Positions 42,878 through 51,462 of a stretch of 64,000 nucleotides of DNA are shown piece after piece. Location: positions 59,385-123,384 of the forward strand of contig JBGSYJ010000069.1 in the NCBI GenBank assembly GCA_041750915.1, read 5' to 3'. A model generated the notes under the pieces. The model was not told the DNA's origin and made no database searches. It was given only the letters and a program-made list of their open reading frames with translations. A program made the translations under genes and the position numbers. Each line of letters starts with the position of its first letter. The first letter of the stretch is position 1. This DNA comes from JBGSYJ01 sp041750915. GTDB taxonomy: Bacteria > Acidobacteriota > Thermoanaerobaculia > Gp7-AA8.

Positions 42878-43768
42878 ATGACTGTGAAAGAGAAAAACTC
42901 CAGACTCGCGGTCCGCAAGACATACAAGCTCTACATCAATGGAGAATTTCCTCGAACGGAGTCGGGTCGTTTCTACGCGATTGCGACGCCGAAAGGAGAT
43001 GGCGTGCTCGCGAATGCCTGTCGAGGCTCCCGCAAAGATTTGAGGAACGCTGTCGCTTCGGCGCGCAAAGCGTTTGGAAGCTGGAGCGGTAGAACCGCAT
43101 ACAACCGCGGACAGATTCTCTACAGGATTGCGGAAGTCTGCGAAGCACGGACGGCCGAGCTCGAACAGGAGCTGCGCGACTCGGGCCTCGGAAAAGTGGC
43201 TGCGCGGACCGAAGTGGAGCGCGTCATCGACCGTTGGGTCTATTACGCCGGCTGGGCAGACAAGTTCTCACAGCTGTTCGGATCCGTGAATCCCGTTTCC
43301 GGACCTTATTATAATTTCACGGTTCCGGAGCCGACTGGCGTGGTCGGAATCGTCGCGCCGGAAACTCCATCCCTCCTTGGCCTCGTCAGCCGGCTGGCCC
43401 CAGCTATCGTGAGTGGCAATACATCGGTCGTCATTACGTCGGAGCGACATCCCCTCGCCGCAATCACCCTCGCCGAAGCCTTCGCCACCTCGGATGTACC
43501 GCCGGGAGTGATCAATCTGATCTCAGGCCTCAAGAACGAGCTCGTTCCCTGGCTCGCATCACATATGGATGTGAATGCGATCGACGCTACGGGAGTGACG
43601 GATGACGTGCTTGCTGCTGTTCAGGTCTCTGCAGCGGAGAATGTCAAACGGGTGATACGGTTCGATGCGACGTCGATCGACTGGCAGGATGCTCGGCTCG
43701 CTCAGTCACCTTACGCGATCGCAGATTTCCTCGAGATGAAGACGGTGTGGCACCCGATGGGGATGTGA
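42878..43768 (+). CDS. Half-length, catalytically incomplete aldehyde dehydrogenase
   Basis: A 296-residue ALDH-like protein. It has the NAD-binding half (YKLYINGEFPRTESGRF, VVGIVAPETPSLLGLV, and VINLISGLKNELVPWLASH) but no LELGG glutamate, no catalytic Cys motif and no second half. It ends in SPYAIADFLEMKTVWHPMG, a conserved tail known from ALDH16-like tandem proteins. It is therefore probably a scaffold, regulatory or oligomerisation partner of the preceding full-length enzyme, not a fragment: the frame is intact and the C-terminus is a conserved end. ATG 42878 follows the upstream stop by four bases. Confidence 0.8.
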   Translation: MTVKEKNSRLAVRKTYKLYINGEFPRTESGRFYAIATPKGDGVLANACRGSRKDLRNAVASARKAFGSWSGRTAYNRGQILYRIAEVCEARTAELEQELRDSGLGKVAARTEVERVIDRWVYYAGWADKFSQLFGSVNPVSGPYYNFTVPEPTGVVGIVAPETPSLLGLVSRLAPAIVSGNTSVVITSERHPLAAITLAEAFATSDVPPGVINLISGLKNELVPWLASHMDVNAIDATGVTDDVLAAVQVSAAENVKRVIRFDATSIDWQDARLAQSPYAIADFLEMKTVWHPMGM

Positions 43769-43772
43769 AGAT

Positions 43773-43888
43773 CAGTAGACAGTAGACAGGAGTCAGTAGA
43801 CAGTAGCCCCCCGCCCACGACCGACGCTGTTGTGAGTTGTGCCCACCCACCCCGCCCCCCAGTTGTGGGTTGTGAGTTGCCCGCCCAC
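43773..43888. repeat. Joined AGTAGAC- and TGAGTTG-type heptamer arms
   Basis: CAGTAGA units with a seven-base period, one degenerate unit, then GTTGTGAGTTGTG blocks with CCCACCC spacers. It combines one arm of family E with one arm of family D, without inverted partners nearby. It sits directly after the half-ALDH stop codon. Confidence 0.75.
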
Positions 43889-43950
43889 TTTGCTCTCAGC
43901 CAGAGCCCTTTCGCACAGCAGACACCCACAACTACGCTCATCATCCGGGC

Positions 43951-43986
43951 AAAAAAAACCCCCTCTCGTGGCCATTCGAAAGGGGG
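43951..43986 (-). terminator. Rho-independent terminator for metG
   Basis: On the minus strand the order is CCCCCT stem, a loop, AGGGGG and then eight Ts (eight As at 43951-43958 on the + strand). The stem can extend by TCG/CGA. It lies about 160 bases beyond the metG stop. Confidence 0.8.
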
Positions 43987-44148
43987 ACGGCGCGCAGAGC
44001 GTGCCGGCTAGCCGGTGTGATTCTGTGCTCACCGGTACGCCTCAATATATGGACCCGGTGACGGATGTCTGCACGTTTTTGGAAGGTGTCGGAAAGAAAG
44101 TTCGGCTCACCAAGTCAATCGCTGACTATCTTCACTCTTCACCCTCAC

Positions 44149-46116
44149 TCACTTCACCTTGGTTCCTGCAGGCACCGATGGATCGACAGCTACCAGGCTC
44201 GGTTCACCGTCGATCGATGCGGCGAGAACCATCCCGTTCGACTCGATGCCCATCAGAGTCGCCGGCTTGAGGTTTGCGACGATTACCACTTTGCGGCCGA
44301 CGAGCTCTTCAGCCGTGTACTTCGACGCGATCCCGGCAACGAGCGTGCGCTCGGCGTCGCCCGTTGATACGCGAAGCTTCATCAGCTTCTTTGACTTCTC
44401 GACTTTCTCAGCTGCGAGAATCTCAGCAACTCTCAGATCGGCCTCGAAGAACTGGTCGATGGTGATCTGATGGCTGTCCGGGGCGATGGCCTGGGTTGTT
44501 TCCAGGGGGGGGCCGGCTGCTGCAGGTGCGACAGCGGCGTTCTCTTTCGGTTCTTCCTGATTCACGTCTCCTCCGTTCAGGGCTGAGGGCTTCATGTATT
44601 CGGCTGCGTCGATTCTCGGGAACAGCGCCTGCCCTGCATCGACCGGTGCTTTCGGTGGCAGACCGCCCCACGCAAGATCCGTGTGGCGAACCGAGGTGGC
44701 GCTTCCACCGATTCTCCGTAAGGCCTCCGTGCCGAGGGTCGGCATGAAAGGAAACATCATGATCCAGACGATTCGCTGCGCCTCGAGAATGTTCCAGATG
44801 ACGCGTGATAGTGCGTCGTCCGCGCCGCGTTCCTTGAAATGCTTCCACGGCTCGTGAGCGACGATGTACGCGTTGATGGCAGTGAGCAGCTTCCAGACGA
44901 CATCGAGCCCGCGCTGGAATGCGAAGTTGTCCATCTCCCGGAGGTAATCCGGAACGAGCGATTCCGTGGCATCGCGAAGCTCATTCGTGTCGCACGTGAC
45001 CGGTGGAGTCTTTCCGCCGAAATAGGTGTCGCACATCTTGAGAGAGCGCGAGAGGGTGTTGCCGAGGTCGTTTGCAAGGTCGCTGTTGTAGCGCTGAAGG
45101 AACGCCTCGTCGGAGTAGTTTGCGTCCTGCCCGAAAACCATCTCGCGCAGCAGGTAGTATCGAAAGGGGTCCGGACCAAACGACTCGAGAATCTCGTTCG
45201 GACGGACGATATTGCCGGTCGACTTGGAGATCTTCTGGTCGTCGCGGAGCCACCATCCGTGCCCGAGAATCTGGGCGGGAAGGGGCAGGCCGGCAGCCAG
45301 CAGGTGAGCGGGCCAGTAGACGGCATGGAACCGGACGATGTCTTTGCCGATCAGATGTGTGCCCGGCCAGTACTTCGTGAATCGTTCGTTGTCAGCACTG
45401 CCGAAACCGAGTGCAGAAATGTAGTTCGTCAGCGCGTCTGTCCAGACGTAGACGACGTGCTCGGGATCGCCGGGGAAGGGGATACCCCATGAGAACGATG
45501 ATCGTGAGATCGAAAGGTCGCGTAGCCCCGCTTCGACGAATGCGATGACTTCGTTGTAACGCGTTTGCGGCTTGATGAAGTCGGGATGGGCACGATAGAA
45601 ATCGAGAAGAGGCTGGGTGTAACGCGACAACCGGAAAAAGTAGTTTCGTTCGGTTGTCCGCTCGACGGCATGTCCATTCTCGCAGCGGCCCTCGCGTACC
45701 TGGGCATCGGGAACGAAAGTCTCCTCGCTGCTGCAGTACCAGCCGCTGTGTTCGCCGAGGTAGATGTCGTCCGGGTTCTTTTCGCGAATGAGGCGGATCA
45801 GCTCGTAAACGCCAGCTTTGTGACGAGCCTCAGTGGTCCGGATGAAGTCGTCATGGCTGATTCCCAACAGCTTCCACAGACGCTCGTACTCAGCCACCAC
45901 CCGGTCGGCGAGCTCGATCGGACGGATTCCCTTGGCGGCCGCTGACCGTTCGATCTTCTGACCATGCTCGTCCGTGCCGGTGAGAAAGAAGACGTCGTCG
46001 CCGGCGGCTCGACGATAGCGAGCAATCACATCGGCTACGACGTTCTCATAGATCTGGCCGATGTGCGGAAGCTCATTCACATAGTGAATCGCTGTGGTGA
46101 TGTAGAAAGGTTTCAT
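44149..46116 (-). CDS. metG: Methionyl-tRNA synthetase
   Basis: A 655-residue class I aminoacyl-tRNA synthetase that charges tRNA-Met. The catalytic core has the HIGH-type motif PHIGQIYENV and the KMSKS-type loop KISKSTGNIV, with the four-Cys-like knuckle region (CSSEETFVPDAQ, CENGHAVE) between. The C-terminus, after an Ala/Pro/Glu linker, carries the EMAP-II-type tRNA-binding domain (DLRVAEILAAEKVEKSKKL; VVIVANLKPATLMGIES). This domain arrangement is common in bacteria. tRNA-Asp lies just upstream on the same strand. Confidence 0.97.
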   Translation of the reverse strand: MKPFYITTAIHYVNELPHIGQIYENVVADVIARYRRAAGDDVFFLTGTDEHGQKIERSAAAKGIRPIELADRVVAEYERLWKLLGISHDDFIRTTEARHKAGVYELIRLIREKNPDDIYLGEHSGWYCSSEETFVPDAQVREGRCENGHAVERTTERNYFFRLSRYTQPLLDFYRAHPDFIKPQTRYNEVIAFVEAGLRDLSISRSSFSWGIPFPGDPEHVVYVWTDALTNYISALGFGSADNERFTKYWPGTHLIGKDIVRFHAVYWPAHLLAAGLPLPAQILGHGWWLRDDQKISKSTGNIVRPNEILESFGPDPFRYYLLREMVFGQDANYSDEAFLQRYNSDLANDLGNTLSRSLKMCDTYFGGKTPPVTCDTNELRDATESLVPDYLREMDNFAFQRGLDVVWKLLTAINAYIVAHEPWKHFKERGADDALSRVIWNILEAQRIVWIMMFPFMPTLGTEALRRIGGSATSVRHTDLAWGGLPPKAPVDAGQALFPRIDAAEYMKPSALNGGDVNQEEPKENAAVAPAAAGPPLETTQAIAPDSHQITIDQFFEADLRVAEILAAEKVEKSKKLMKLRVSTGDAERTLVAGIASKYTAEELVGRKVVIVANLKPATLMGIESNGMVLAASIDGEPSLVAVDPSVPAGTKVK

Positions 46117-46209
46117 CTGATAGCAATCCTATCGGAGAGTTGACTTGTCACAGCGATCCCGGACGGGGGCTGCAACATCGTACGTGCCAGGCGGACACAG
46201 CAGAGGGGG

Positions 46210-46286
46210 TGGCGGGGCCGACGGGACTCGAACCCGCGACCTCCGGCGTGACAGGCCGGCGTTCTAACCGACTGAACTACGACCCC
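46210..46286 (-). tRNA. tRNA-Asp (anticodon GTC)
   Basis: Acceptor GGGGTCG pairs with CGGCCCC, discriminator G, and CCA is encoded. The anticodon loop CTGTCAC gives GTC. The T-loop GGTTCGAGTCC is canonical. The gene lies upstream of metG on the same strand; the rest of 46117-46552 contains only a family A repeat and no other gene. Confidence 0.95.
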
Positions 46287-46406
46287 GCAATGGGTAACGC
46301 TCGTGAAACGGTTCAACGGGAACCGGAATTCCCGGAAGGCCCGCATCGTAAGGGCCGGATCTGCGTATGTCAAGGCGATGGCCTCGAGTTCAAGCGAAGC
46401 GCGAAA

Positions 46407-46494
46407 GTGTCATCCTGAGCGCAGCGAAGGATCCCCTGATTGCTCGAGGCAGAGCAAGTCCTGAGGGGATCCTTCGCTGCGCTCAGGATGACAC
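46407..46494. repeat. Family A ~88-bp palindromic repeat, copy 4
   Basis: Outer GTGTCATCCTGAGCG and inverse, inner GGATCCC/GGGGATCC, with a variable centre. It closely matches the copy at 26579, showing that the family is conserved. Confidence 0.85.
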
Positions 46495-46552
46495 GCGCTT
46501 GTTCACCGCTACAGGGCTGTTGGTGTGTCAAGAAGGCGAGCATTCGCGCTGC

Positions 46553-47107
46553 TCAGCCGCGGTACTCCGGCAGCCGCTCGGCGTCACGAAGCAGGGGAAG
46601 GGCAGCATCCTTCGGTGAGAGGAGAGGGTCGGTCAACTTCCAGTCGACGGCGATCTCGGGGTCGTTCCAGAGGATTCCGCGATCATTGTCGCCCTCGTAC
46701 AACGTCGTGCACTTGTACAGGACCTCGGCTGATTCGCTCGTCACAGAAAAGCCATGCGCGAATCCGGGCGGGATCCACAACTGGAGCCGGTTCTCGGCCG
46801 ACAACTCGACCCCGGTCCACTGTGCGAACGTCGGTGAGCCCTGCCGGATGTCGACTGCGACATCGAAAACTGAGCCGGACACGACTCGAACGAGTTTTCC
46901 CTGCGCGTTGGGCTCCTGATAGTGGAGGCCACGAATCACACCTCCGGAAGACTTCGAGTGGTTGTCCTGTACGAAAGGAAGATCGATCCCTGCCGCGGAC
47001 TCGAGCTTCGCGGAGTGATAGGTTTCCATGAAGAAGCCACGATCGTCTGCGAAAACGCGTGGCTCGATGATCAATACGCCGGGAAGCGAAGTCTCTGTCA
47101 CTTTCAT
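46553..47107 (-). CDS. rfbC: dTDP-4-dehydrorhamnose 3,5-epimerase
   Basis: A 184-residue cupin-fold enzyme of dTDP-L-rhamnose synthesis, which epimerises C3 and C5 of dTDP-4-dehydro-6-deoxyglucose. Motifs: FVQDNHSKSSGGVIRGLHYQ (catalytic His in GLHYQ) and VFDVAVDIRQGSPTFAQW (Asp), with LWIPPGFAHGF. No rfbA, rfbB or rfbD gene is adjacent, so the pathway genes must be elsewhere. The nearby glycosyltransferase at 11312 is far away and need not be related. Confidence 0.95.
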   Translation of the reverse strand: MKVTETSLPGVLIIEPRVFADDRGFFMETYHSAKLESAAGIDLPFVQDNHSKSSGGVIRGLHYQEPNAQGKLVRVVSGSVFDVAVDIRQGSPTFAQWTGVELSAENRLQLWIPPGFAHGFSVTSESAEVLYKCTTLYEGDNDRGILWNDPEIAVDWKLTDPLLSPKDAALPLLRDAERLPEYRG

Positions 47108-47131
47108 CGGAGGCGAATGATAACGGAAAGG

Positions 47132-47336
<205 letters not shown>

Positions 47337-47342
47337 TCCCGC

Positions 47343-48275
47343 CTATGCCCGCGGGCCTCCCGGATTCTGTTTGATGACCGTGAGGGCCGAAGCGATCATC
47401 GTTGCGACGTCCGTGACGTTGGCGGGAACGATGATGGAGTTGCCCGCCTTCGCAAGCTTGCCGAATTCGCTGACGTACTGTTCGGCAACCCGAAGCTGGA
47501 CAGCCTGAAATCCGCCCGGAACCTGAATGGATTCCGCAACTTTCCTGATGCCTTCGGCGGTCGCCTCCGCGACAGACAGGATGGCTGCCGCTTCGCCTTC
47601 CGCTTCGTTGATCTGCTGCTGCTTGTTCGCTTCCGAAACTTTGATCGCCTGCTGCTTCTGACCTTCGGCGGTGTTGATTGCTGCGTCCCGAACGCCTTCG
47701 GACGTCAGAATGACGGCGCGCTTCTCACGCTCTGCGCGCATCTGTTTTTCCATGGCCGCAAGCACGTCCTGAGGAGGCGTAATGTTCTTGATCTCGTAGC
47801 GGAGAACCTTCACACCCCAGGCTTCGGAAGCCTTGTCGAGCTCACTGACCACGGAGATGTTGATGTTCGTCCGTTCCTCGAAGGTGCGATCGAGCTCGAT
47901 TTTTCCGACCTCACTCCTGAGGGTGGTCTGTGCCAGCTGAATGATTGCGAAAACGTAGTTCGTGATCCCGTACGATGCTCGCTCGGGGTCCAGGACCCGG
48001 AGATAGAGCACGCCGTCGACACCGACCTGAACGTTGTCCCGCGTGATGCAGATCTGTTCGGGGATATCGATCGCTGACTCTTTGAGGGAATGACGATAGC
48101 GGATCACGTCGAGAAACGGGATCAGGATGTGAAAGCCGGCAGTGATGACGCCGCTGTACTTTCCTAAACGTTCAACGACGTATGCGTTCTGCTGAGGGAC
48201 GACGACTGCAGTCTTGACGAGAATGATGATGGCGAGCAGGGCCAGTACGAGACTGACAATGAGAGCTCCGGACAT
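47343..48275 (-). CDS. SPFH/stomatin-like membrane protein (paraslipin)
   Basis: A 310-residue inner-membrane protein with one N-terminal anchor (LIVSLVLALLAIIILVKT) and a SPFH/band-7 domain (VVPQQNAYVVERLGKYSG, QICITRDNVQVGVDGVLYLRVLDP), then a coiled-coil region (AEREKRAVILTSEGVRDAAI, KQQQINEAEGEAAAIL). It forms large membrane rings or microdomains with its partner NfeD, encoded 36 bases upstream. Its exact cargo is unknown; in other bacteria it affects membrane organisation. Confidence 0.95.
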   Translation of the reverse strand: MSGALIVSLVLALLAIIILVKTAVVVPQQNAYVVERLGKYSGVITAGFHILIPFLDVIRYRHSLKESAIDIPEQICITRDNVQVGVDGVLYLRVLDPERASYGITNYVFAIIQLAQTTLRSEVGKIELDRTFEERTNINISVVSELDKASEAWGVKVLRYEIKNITPPQDVLAAMEKQMRAEREKRAVILTSEGVRDAAINTAEGQKQQAIKVSEANKQQQINEAEGEAAAILSVAEATAEGIRKVAESIQVPGGFQAVQLRVAEQYVSEFGKLAKAGNSIIVPANVTDVATMIASALTVIKQNPGGPRA

Positions 48276-48311
48276 GTTGGTTATCCTCCTCCGTTGTACC
48301 GCTCCAGGATT

Positions 48312-48740
48312 TCAGGGAGCAGAAGTGATGTGAAGCATGAGCCCCTCGATCTTCACAACCCGGCAGCGCTGGCCGGGTGTGAGCGGGTGTTCGTCGATAT
48401 TTCTTACCGTCCAGAGGCTTCCTCGAAGCTCGGCTTTCCCGAGCGCGTTGCCGGCGATCTCTTCACGGACGACCGCTGTTTCGCCGACCATGTCGTCGAT
48501 ATGCCTGTCTTCCTGACCGGTCTTGAACAGCCGCAGGACCGGCTGGCGGAAGAGCAACAGCGCTACAGACGAGGCGGTGAACATGATCAGTTCCGCCCAG
48601 AGGGGGACGTCCAATCCGAGTGCGACTGCGAATCCGACGAGGAGCGCACCGATTCCGAAGAATGCGAGGTGCAGCGTCGTCGAGAGCAACTCGAGTCCAA
48701 GCAGGAGGAAGCCCACGAGGATCCAGATCCACCATTCCAT
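48312..48740 (-). CDS. NfeD-type membrane protein
   Basis: A 142-residue short NfeD homologue: two or three membrane helices (WWIWILVGFLLLGLELLS, LWAELIMFTASSVALLLF), then an OB-fold-like domain (MVGETAVVREEIAGNALG, GQRCRVVKIEGLML). It is the classical partner of stomatin-like proteins, encoded just downstream. The start ATG 48740 is preferred; upstream in-frame codons lack NfeD-like sequence. There is no serine-protease domain as in the long NfeD form. Confidence 0.9.
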   Translation of the reverse strand: MEWWIWILVGFLLLGLELLSTTLHLAFFGIGALLVGFAVALGLDVPLWAELIMFTASSVALLLFRQPVLRLFKTGQEDRHIDDMVGETAVVREEIAGNALGKAELRGSLWTVRNIDEHPLTPGQRCRVVKIEGLMLHITSAP

Positions 48741-48894
48741 GTTTTGTGTTTCCGTTTGCGAGGTTTGAGTTGGGCAAAGATACCATGCGTATGCAAAGTC
48801 CTCCAGACCCGGTTTGATCATTGACGAACCAGCTTGGGCTCCCGCTACAATGACGCGCCCGTGAAACGGCAGACGGATGGAGCAGGTTCACAAC

Positions 48895-49824
48895 ATGGAC
48901 AGGATCGATGTCGCACTTTTCTGCCGCGGCCTGAGAAAACGGTATGACGACGTCGTCGCCGTGGACGGCCTGGACCTGGCCGTTCGCCGGGGCGAGTGTT
49001 TCGGCCTGCTGGGACCGAACGGTGCGGGAAAGACGACCACCATCGAGATTCTCGAAGGCCTTACCTCGCCCGACGAGGGAGAAGTCGAAATCCTCGGCCG
49101 GAACTGGAAAAACCACGCGAAGGAGATCCGGGAACGCATTGGAATCTCACTCCAGGAAACCCAGCTGACCGAAAAGCTCAGCGTGCTCGAAACGCTCCAG
49201 CTGTTTCGGGCGTTCTATCCTGACGGCCGCGATCCGCTGGACCTTCTGAGACAACTGTCCCTCGAAGAGAAGCAGCACGCGAGGGTGGGAAAGCTGTCCG
49301 GTGGTCAACGACAGCGCCTTGCAGTCGCCTGTGCGCTCATCGGAAAGCCCGAGGTGCTCTTTCTGGACGAGCCGACGACAGGCCTCGATCCGCAGAGTCG
49401 CCTGCAGCTTTGGGATCAGATCTCGCGATTCCGGCAGGATGGCGGCACCGTGCTGCTGACGACTCACTACATGGACGAAGCTCACCGTCTCTGCGACCGC
49501 GTCGGAGTGGTTGATCATGGCCGGCTCATCGCGCTGGGGACACCTGAGGATTTGATCGCGTCGCTCGATGCTGCGAACGTGGTCGAGTTCACCTCCGAGC
49601 CTCTGATTGATGCCGCAGTTCTCCGGGCTATTTCCGGGGTTCATCAATACAGGCAGAGGGGATCGAGCTGGTCGCTGACGGTCGACTCCCTGGCGGCCAC
49701 CGTGCCGGTGATCCTGAACGAAGTGGAGCGGGCGGGTGCAAAGCTCTCGAGTCTGTCCACGCACCGGGCGACGCTCGAAGATGTGTTCGTCTCACTGACG
49801 GGAAGAGAGTTGCGCAATGAGTAA
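48895..49824 (+). CDS. ABC transporter ATP-binding protein (DrrA/NodI type)
   Basis: A 309-residue ATPase of the ABC-2 exporter class. Walker A is GPNGAGKTTTIE, the signature is LSGGQRQRLAVACAL, Walker B is VLFLDEPTTGLDP and the H-loop is LLTTHYMDEAHRLCDR. The C-terminal ~70 residues end in the DVFVSLTGREL motif common in DrrA-type ATPases. ATG 48895 with a weak AGG upstream is favoured over ATG 48877. Its last eight bases overlap the permease start, so the two are co-translated. Substrate unknown. Confidence 0.93.
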   Translation: MDRIDVALFCRGLRKRYDDVVAVDGLDLAVRRGECFGLLGPNGAGKTTTIEILEGLTSPDEGEVEILGRNWKNHAKEIRERIGISLQETQLTEKLSVLETLQLFRAFYPDGRDPLDLLRQLSLEEKQHARVGKLSGGQRQRLAVACALIGKPEVLFLDEPTTGLDPQSRLQLWDQISRFRQDGGTVLLTTHYMDEAHRLCDRVGVVDHGRLIALGTPEDLIASLDAANVVEFTSEPLIDAAVLRAISGVHQYRQRGSSWSLTVDSLAATVPVILNEVERAGAKLSSLSTHRATLEDVFVSLTGRELRNE

Positions 49825-50854
49825 AAGCCGCTCGGCGCTTTACGAGCTCACTCTCGCGCGAACACGCGACTTTCTCAGAACCGGCGAGGCGCTGTTCTGG
49901 GTGTTTGCGTTTCCGATCCTCATGGCACTCGCTCTCGGCTTCGCTTTCCGTGAGAAGCCCCCGGAAAAGACGCCGGTCGGCGTCGTGGCAGGGCAGGGAT
50001 CGAACGGCATCATGCAGGCGCTCGCCGCCTCACCGGCGCTTCTTCCCCGCGTCTATCCGGACCAGGAGGGCATCGAGGCGCTTCGTACCGGTCGGATCTC
50101 GCTTCTCGTACGGCAGGGTGAGGGCATCGCATTCGTGTTCGATCCTTCGAGACCGGATTCGCGGATCGCGAGACTCGAGGCGGAGGTTGCGCTGCAAACC
50201 GCGGCAGGACGCAGAGACCCGCTGCCCATCTCCGACGAAGAGATGCGCGAGCCCGGAGCCCGCTATATCGACTTCCTCCTGCCGGGTCTCATTGGAATGA
50301 ACCTGATGGGGACCGGCATGTGGGCGATCGGCTTCTCGATCGTCACAGCCCGCCAGAGAAAGTTGCTCAAACGACTCGTTGCGACGCCGATGCGAAAGAG
50401 CGACTACCTGCTGTCCCAGATGCTCTCGCGACTCATCTTTCTCGTTGCAGAGATCGTGGCGATCGTGGGATTCGGATGGCTCGTGTTCGACGTTGCCGTA
50501 CGCGGCTCGATCATTCTTCTCGCTGTGATCTGCCTTCTCGGCGCGATGGCCTTCTCGGGGCTCGGACTGCTCGTCGCCTCGCGATCAGAAACTGTCGAAG
50601 GTGTGAGCGGGCTGATGAACTTCGTGATGTTGCCGATGTGGCTTCTGTCCGGAGTGTTTTTTTCGGCGGATCGGTTCCCGGATGCGTTCCAGCCCTTCAT
50701 CCGCGCGCTTCCGCTCACCGCGCTAAACGATGCACTCCGGGCGGTGATGAACGAGGCGAGGCCGGTGCAGGACGTGGCAGTCGAGCTCGGGATTCTCCTC
50801 GCGTGGACTGTAGGAAGCTTCTTCCTCGCCCTGCGAATCTTCCGGTGGCGTTAG
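49817..50854 (+). CDS. ABC-2 type transporter permease
   Basis: A 345-residue membrane protein: one membrane helix near the N-terminus (FPILMALALGFAFREKP), an extracytoplasmic domain of about 150 residues, then five or six helices with typical ABC-2 marks (KLLKRLVATPMRKSDYLLSQ, LGLLVASRSETVEGVSGLMN, MWLLSGVFFSADRFP). It pairs with the preceding ATPase, overlapping it by eight bases. Export of a lipid, drug or polysaccharide is possible; nothing decides between them. It converges with the receiver-domain gene, ending two bases from it. Confidence 0.92.
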   Translation: MSKSRSALYELTLARTRDFLRTGEALFWVFAFPILMALALGFAFREKPPEKTPVGVVAGQGSNGIMQALAASPALLPRVYPDQEGIEALRTGRISLLVRQGEGIAFVFDPSRPDSRIARLEAEVALQTAAGRRDPLPISDEEMREPGARYIDFLLPGLIGMNLMGTGMWAIGFSIVTARQRKLLKRLVATPMRKSDYLLSQMLSRLIFLVAEIVAIVGFGWLVFDVAVRGSIILLAVICLLGAMAFSGLGLLVASRSETVEGVSGLMNFVMLPMWLLSGVFFSADRFPDAFQPFIRALPLTALNDALRAVMNEARPVQDVAVELGILLAWTVGSFFLALRIFRWR

Positions 50855-50856
50855 GG

Positions 50857-51204
50857 TCACCGCCGCATCACGACCGATCTGAGAACATCAGCGAGATCAT
50901 CGAGGTTCACCCTCTGGACTTTATCGAACTCTTCGTCGAAGCCTGTCGGCCCGTCGCTGGCCGACACGACGATCCTGTCGATCGGAACCCGGTTCTCATC
51001 GAGGTACCGCAAGAGAGCCCACCCATCGACGTAGCCGATCTCCTCGTCGATCAGCAGCGCTCTGTAGCTGTGACTCTGGACAAACGAGATTGCCTGCAGC
51101 GCGTCGCTCGCTACATGCATAGTGAGATTCAGGGAATCGCGGAGATGGGAGAGTGCCCGTCTGAGCACACCCTCACCTCCGACAAACAATATCTCCGGGT
51201 CCAT
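50857..51204 (-). CDS. Degenerate response-regulator receiver domain (stand-alone)
   Basis: A 115-residue single-domain protein with the CheY-like fold pattern: EILFVGGEGVL (first strand), ALLIDEEIGYVDGWALLRYL (phosphoacceptor strand with Asp), RIVVSAS (Ser in the Thr/Ser position). The first-strand acidic pair, normally Asp-Asp, is replaced by Gly-Gly-Glu. The conserved Lys near the end is not clear. It is therefore probably a pseudo-receiver that does not handle phosphoryl groups normally. No kinase or output gene is adjacent. Confidence 0.7.
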   Translation of the reverse strand: MDPEILFVGGEGVLRRALSHLRDSLNLTMHVASDALQAISFVQSHSYRALLIDEEIGYVDGWALLRYLDENRVPIDRIVVSASDGPTGFDEEFDKVQRVNLDDLADVLRSVVMRR

Positions 51205-51355
51205 GGTCTGGCCTCCACGGTCCTGATGGTGCGTGAGTAGAGAGAATGAGCGAACGTCATCCCTCTCAATTGCGAGTATAGCCGCAACGGCAGGAGCGAT
51301 CGGAAACGTTTGCGGAATGTTCGCAGCGAACGCTGAATCGCGTTCGAAAGGCGAA

Positions 51356-51430
51356 TGGTGCGGGGTGAGGGGATCGAACCCCCGACCCTCTGCGTGTAAA
51401 GCAGACGCTCTACCACTGAGCTAACCCCGC
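51356..51430 (-). tRNA. tRNA-Val (anticodon TAC)
   Basis: Acceptor GCGGGGT with ACCCCGC, A73 and encoded CCA. Anticodon loop TTTACAC gives TAC. D-loop AGCTCAGTGGTAGAGC and T-loop GGTTCGATCCC are canonical. Confidence 0.95.
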
Positions 51431-51462
51431 GCGCCCCAGCGACTATAGCAGACCGGCAGGTT

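Larger units (their letters stand above)
43769..44148. other. 380-bp gene-free stretch with heptamer repeats and a terminator
   Basis: It holds heptamer arrays (43773-43888) and a minus-strand terminator for metG (43951-43986). The remainder, including 43990-44148, shows no gene; open frames here are repeats or antisense. Confidence 0.7.

Noticed and set aside
48821..48851. Sigma-70 promoter TTGACG - TACAAT before the ABC genes
   Set aside because: The spacing is 19 bases, longer than usual, so I do not list it as a feature.
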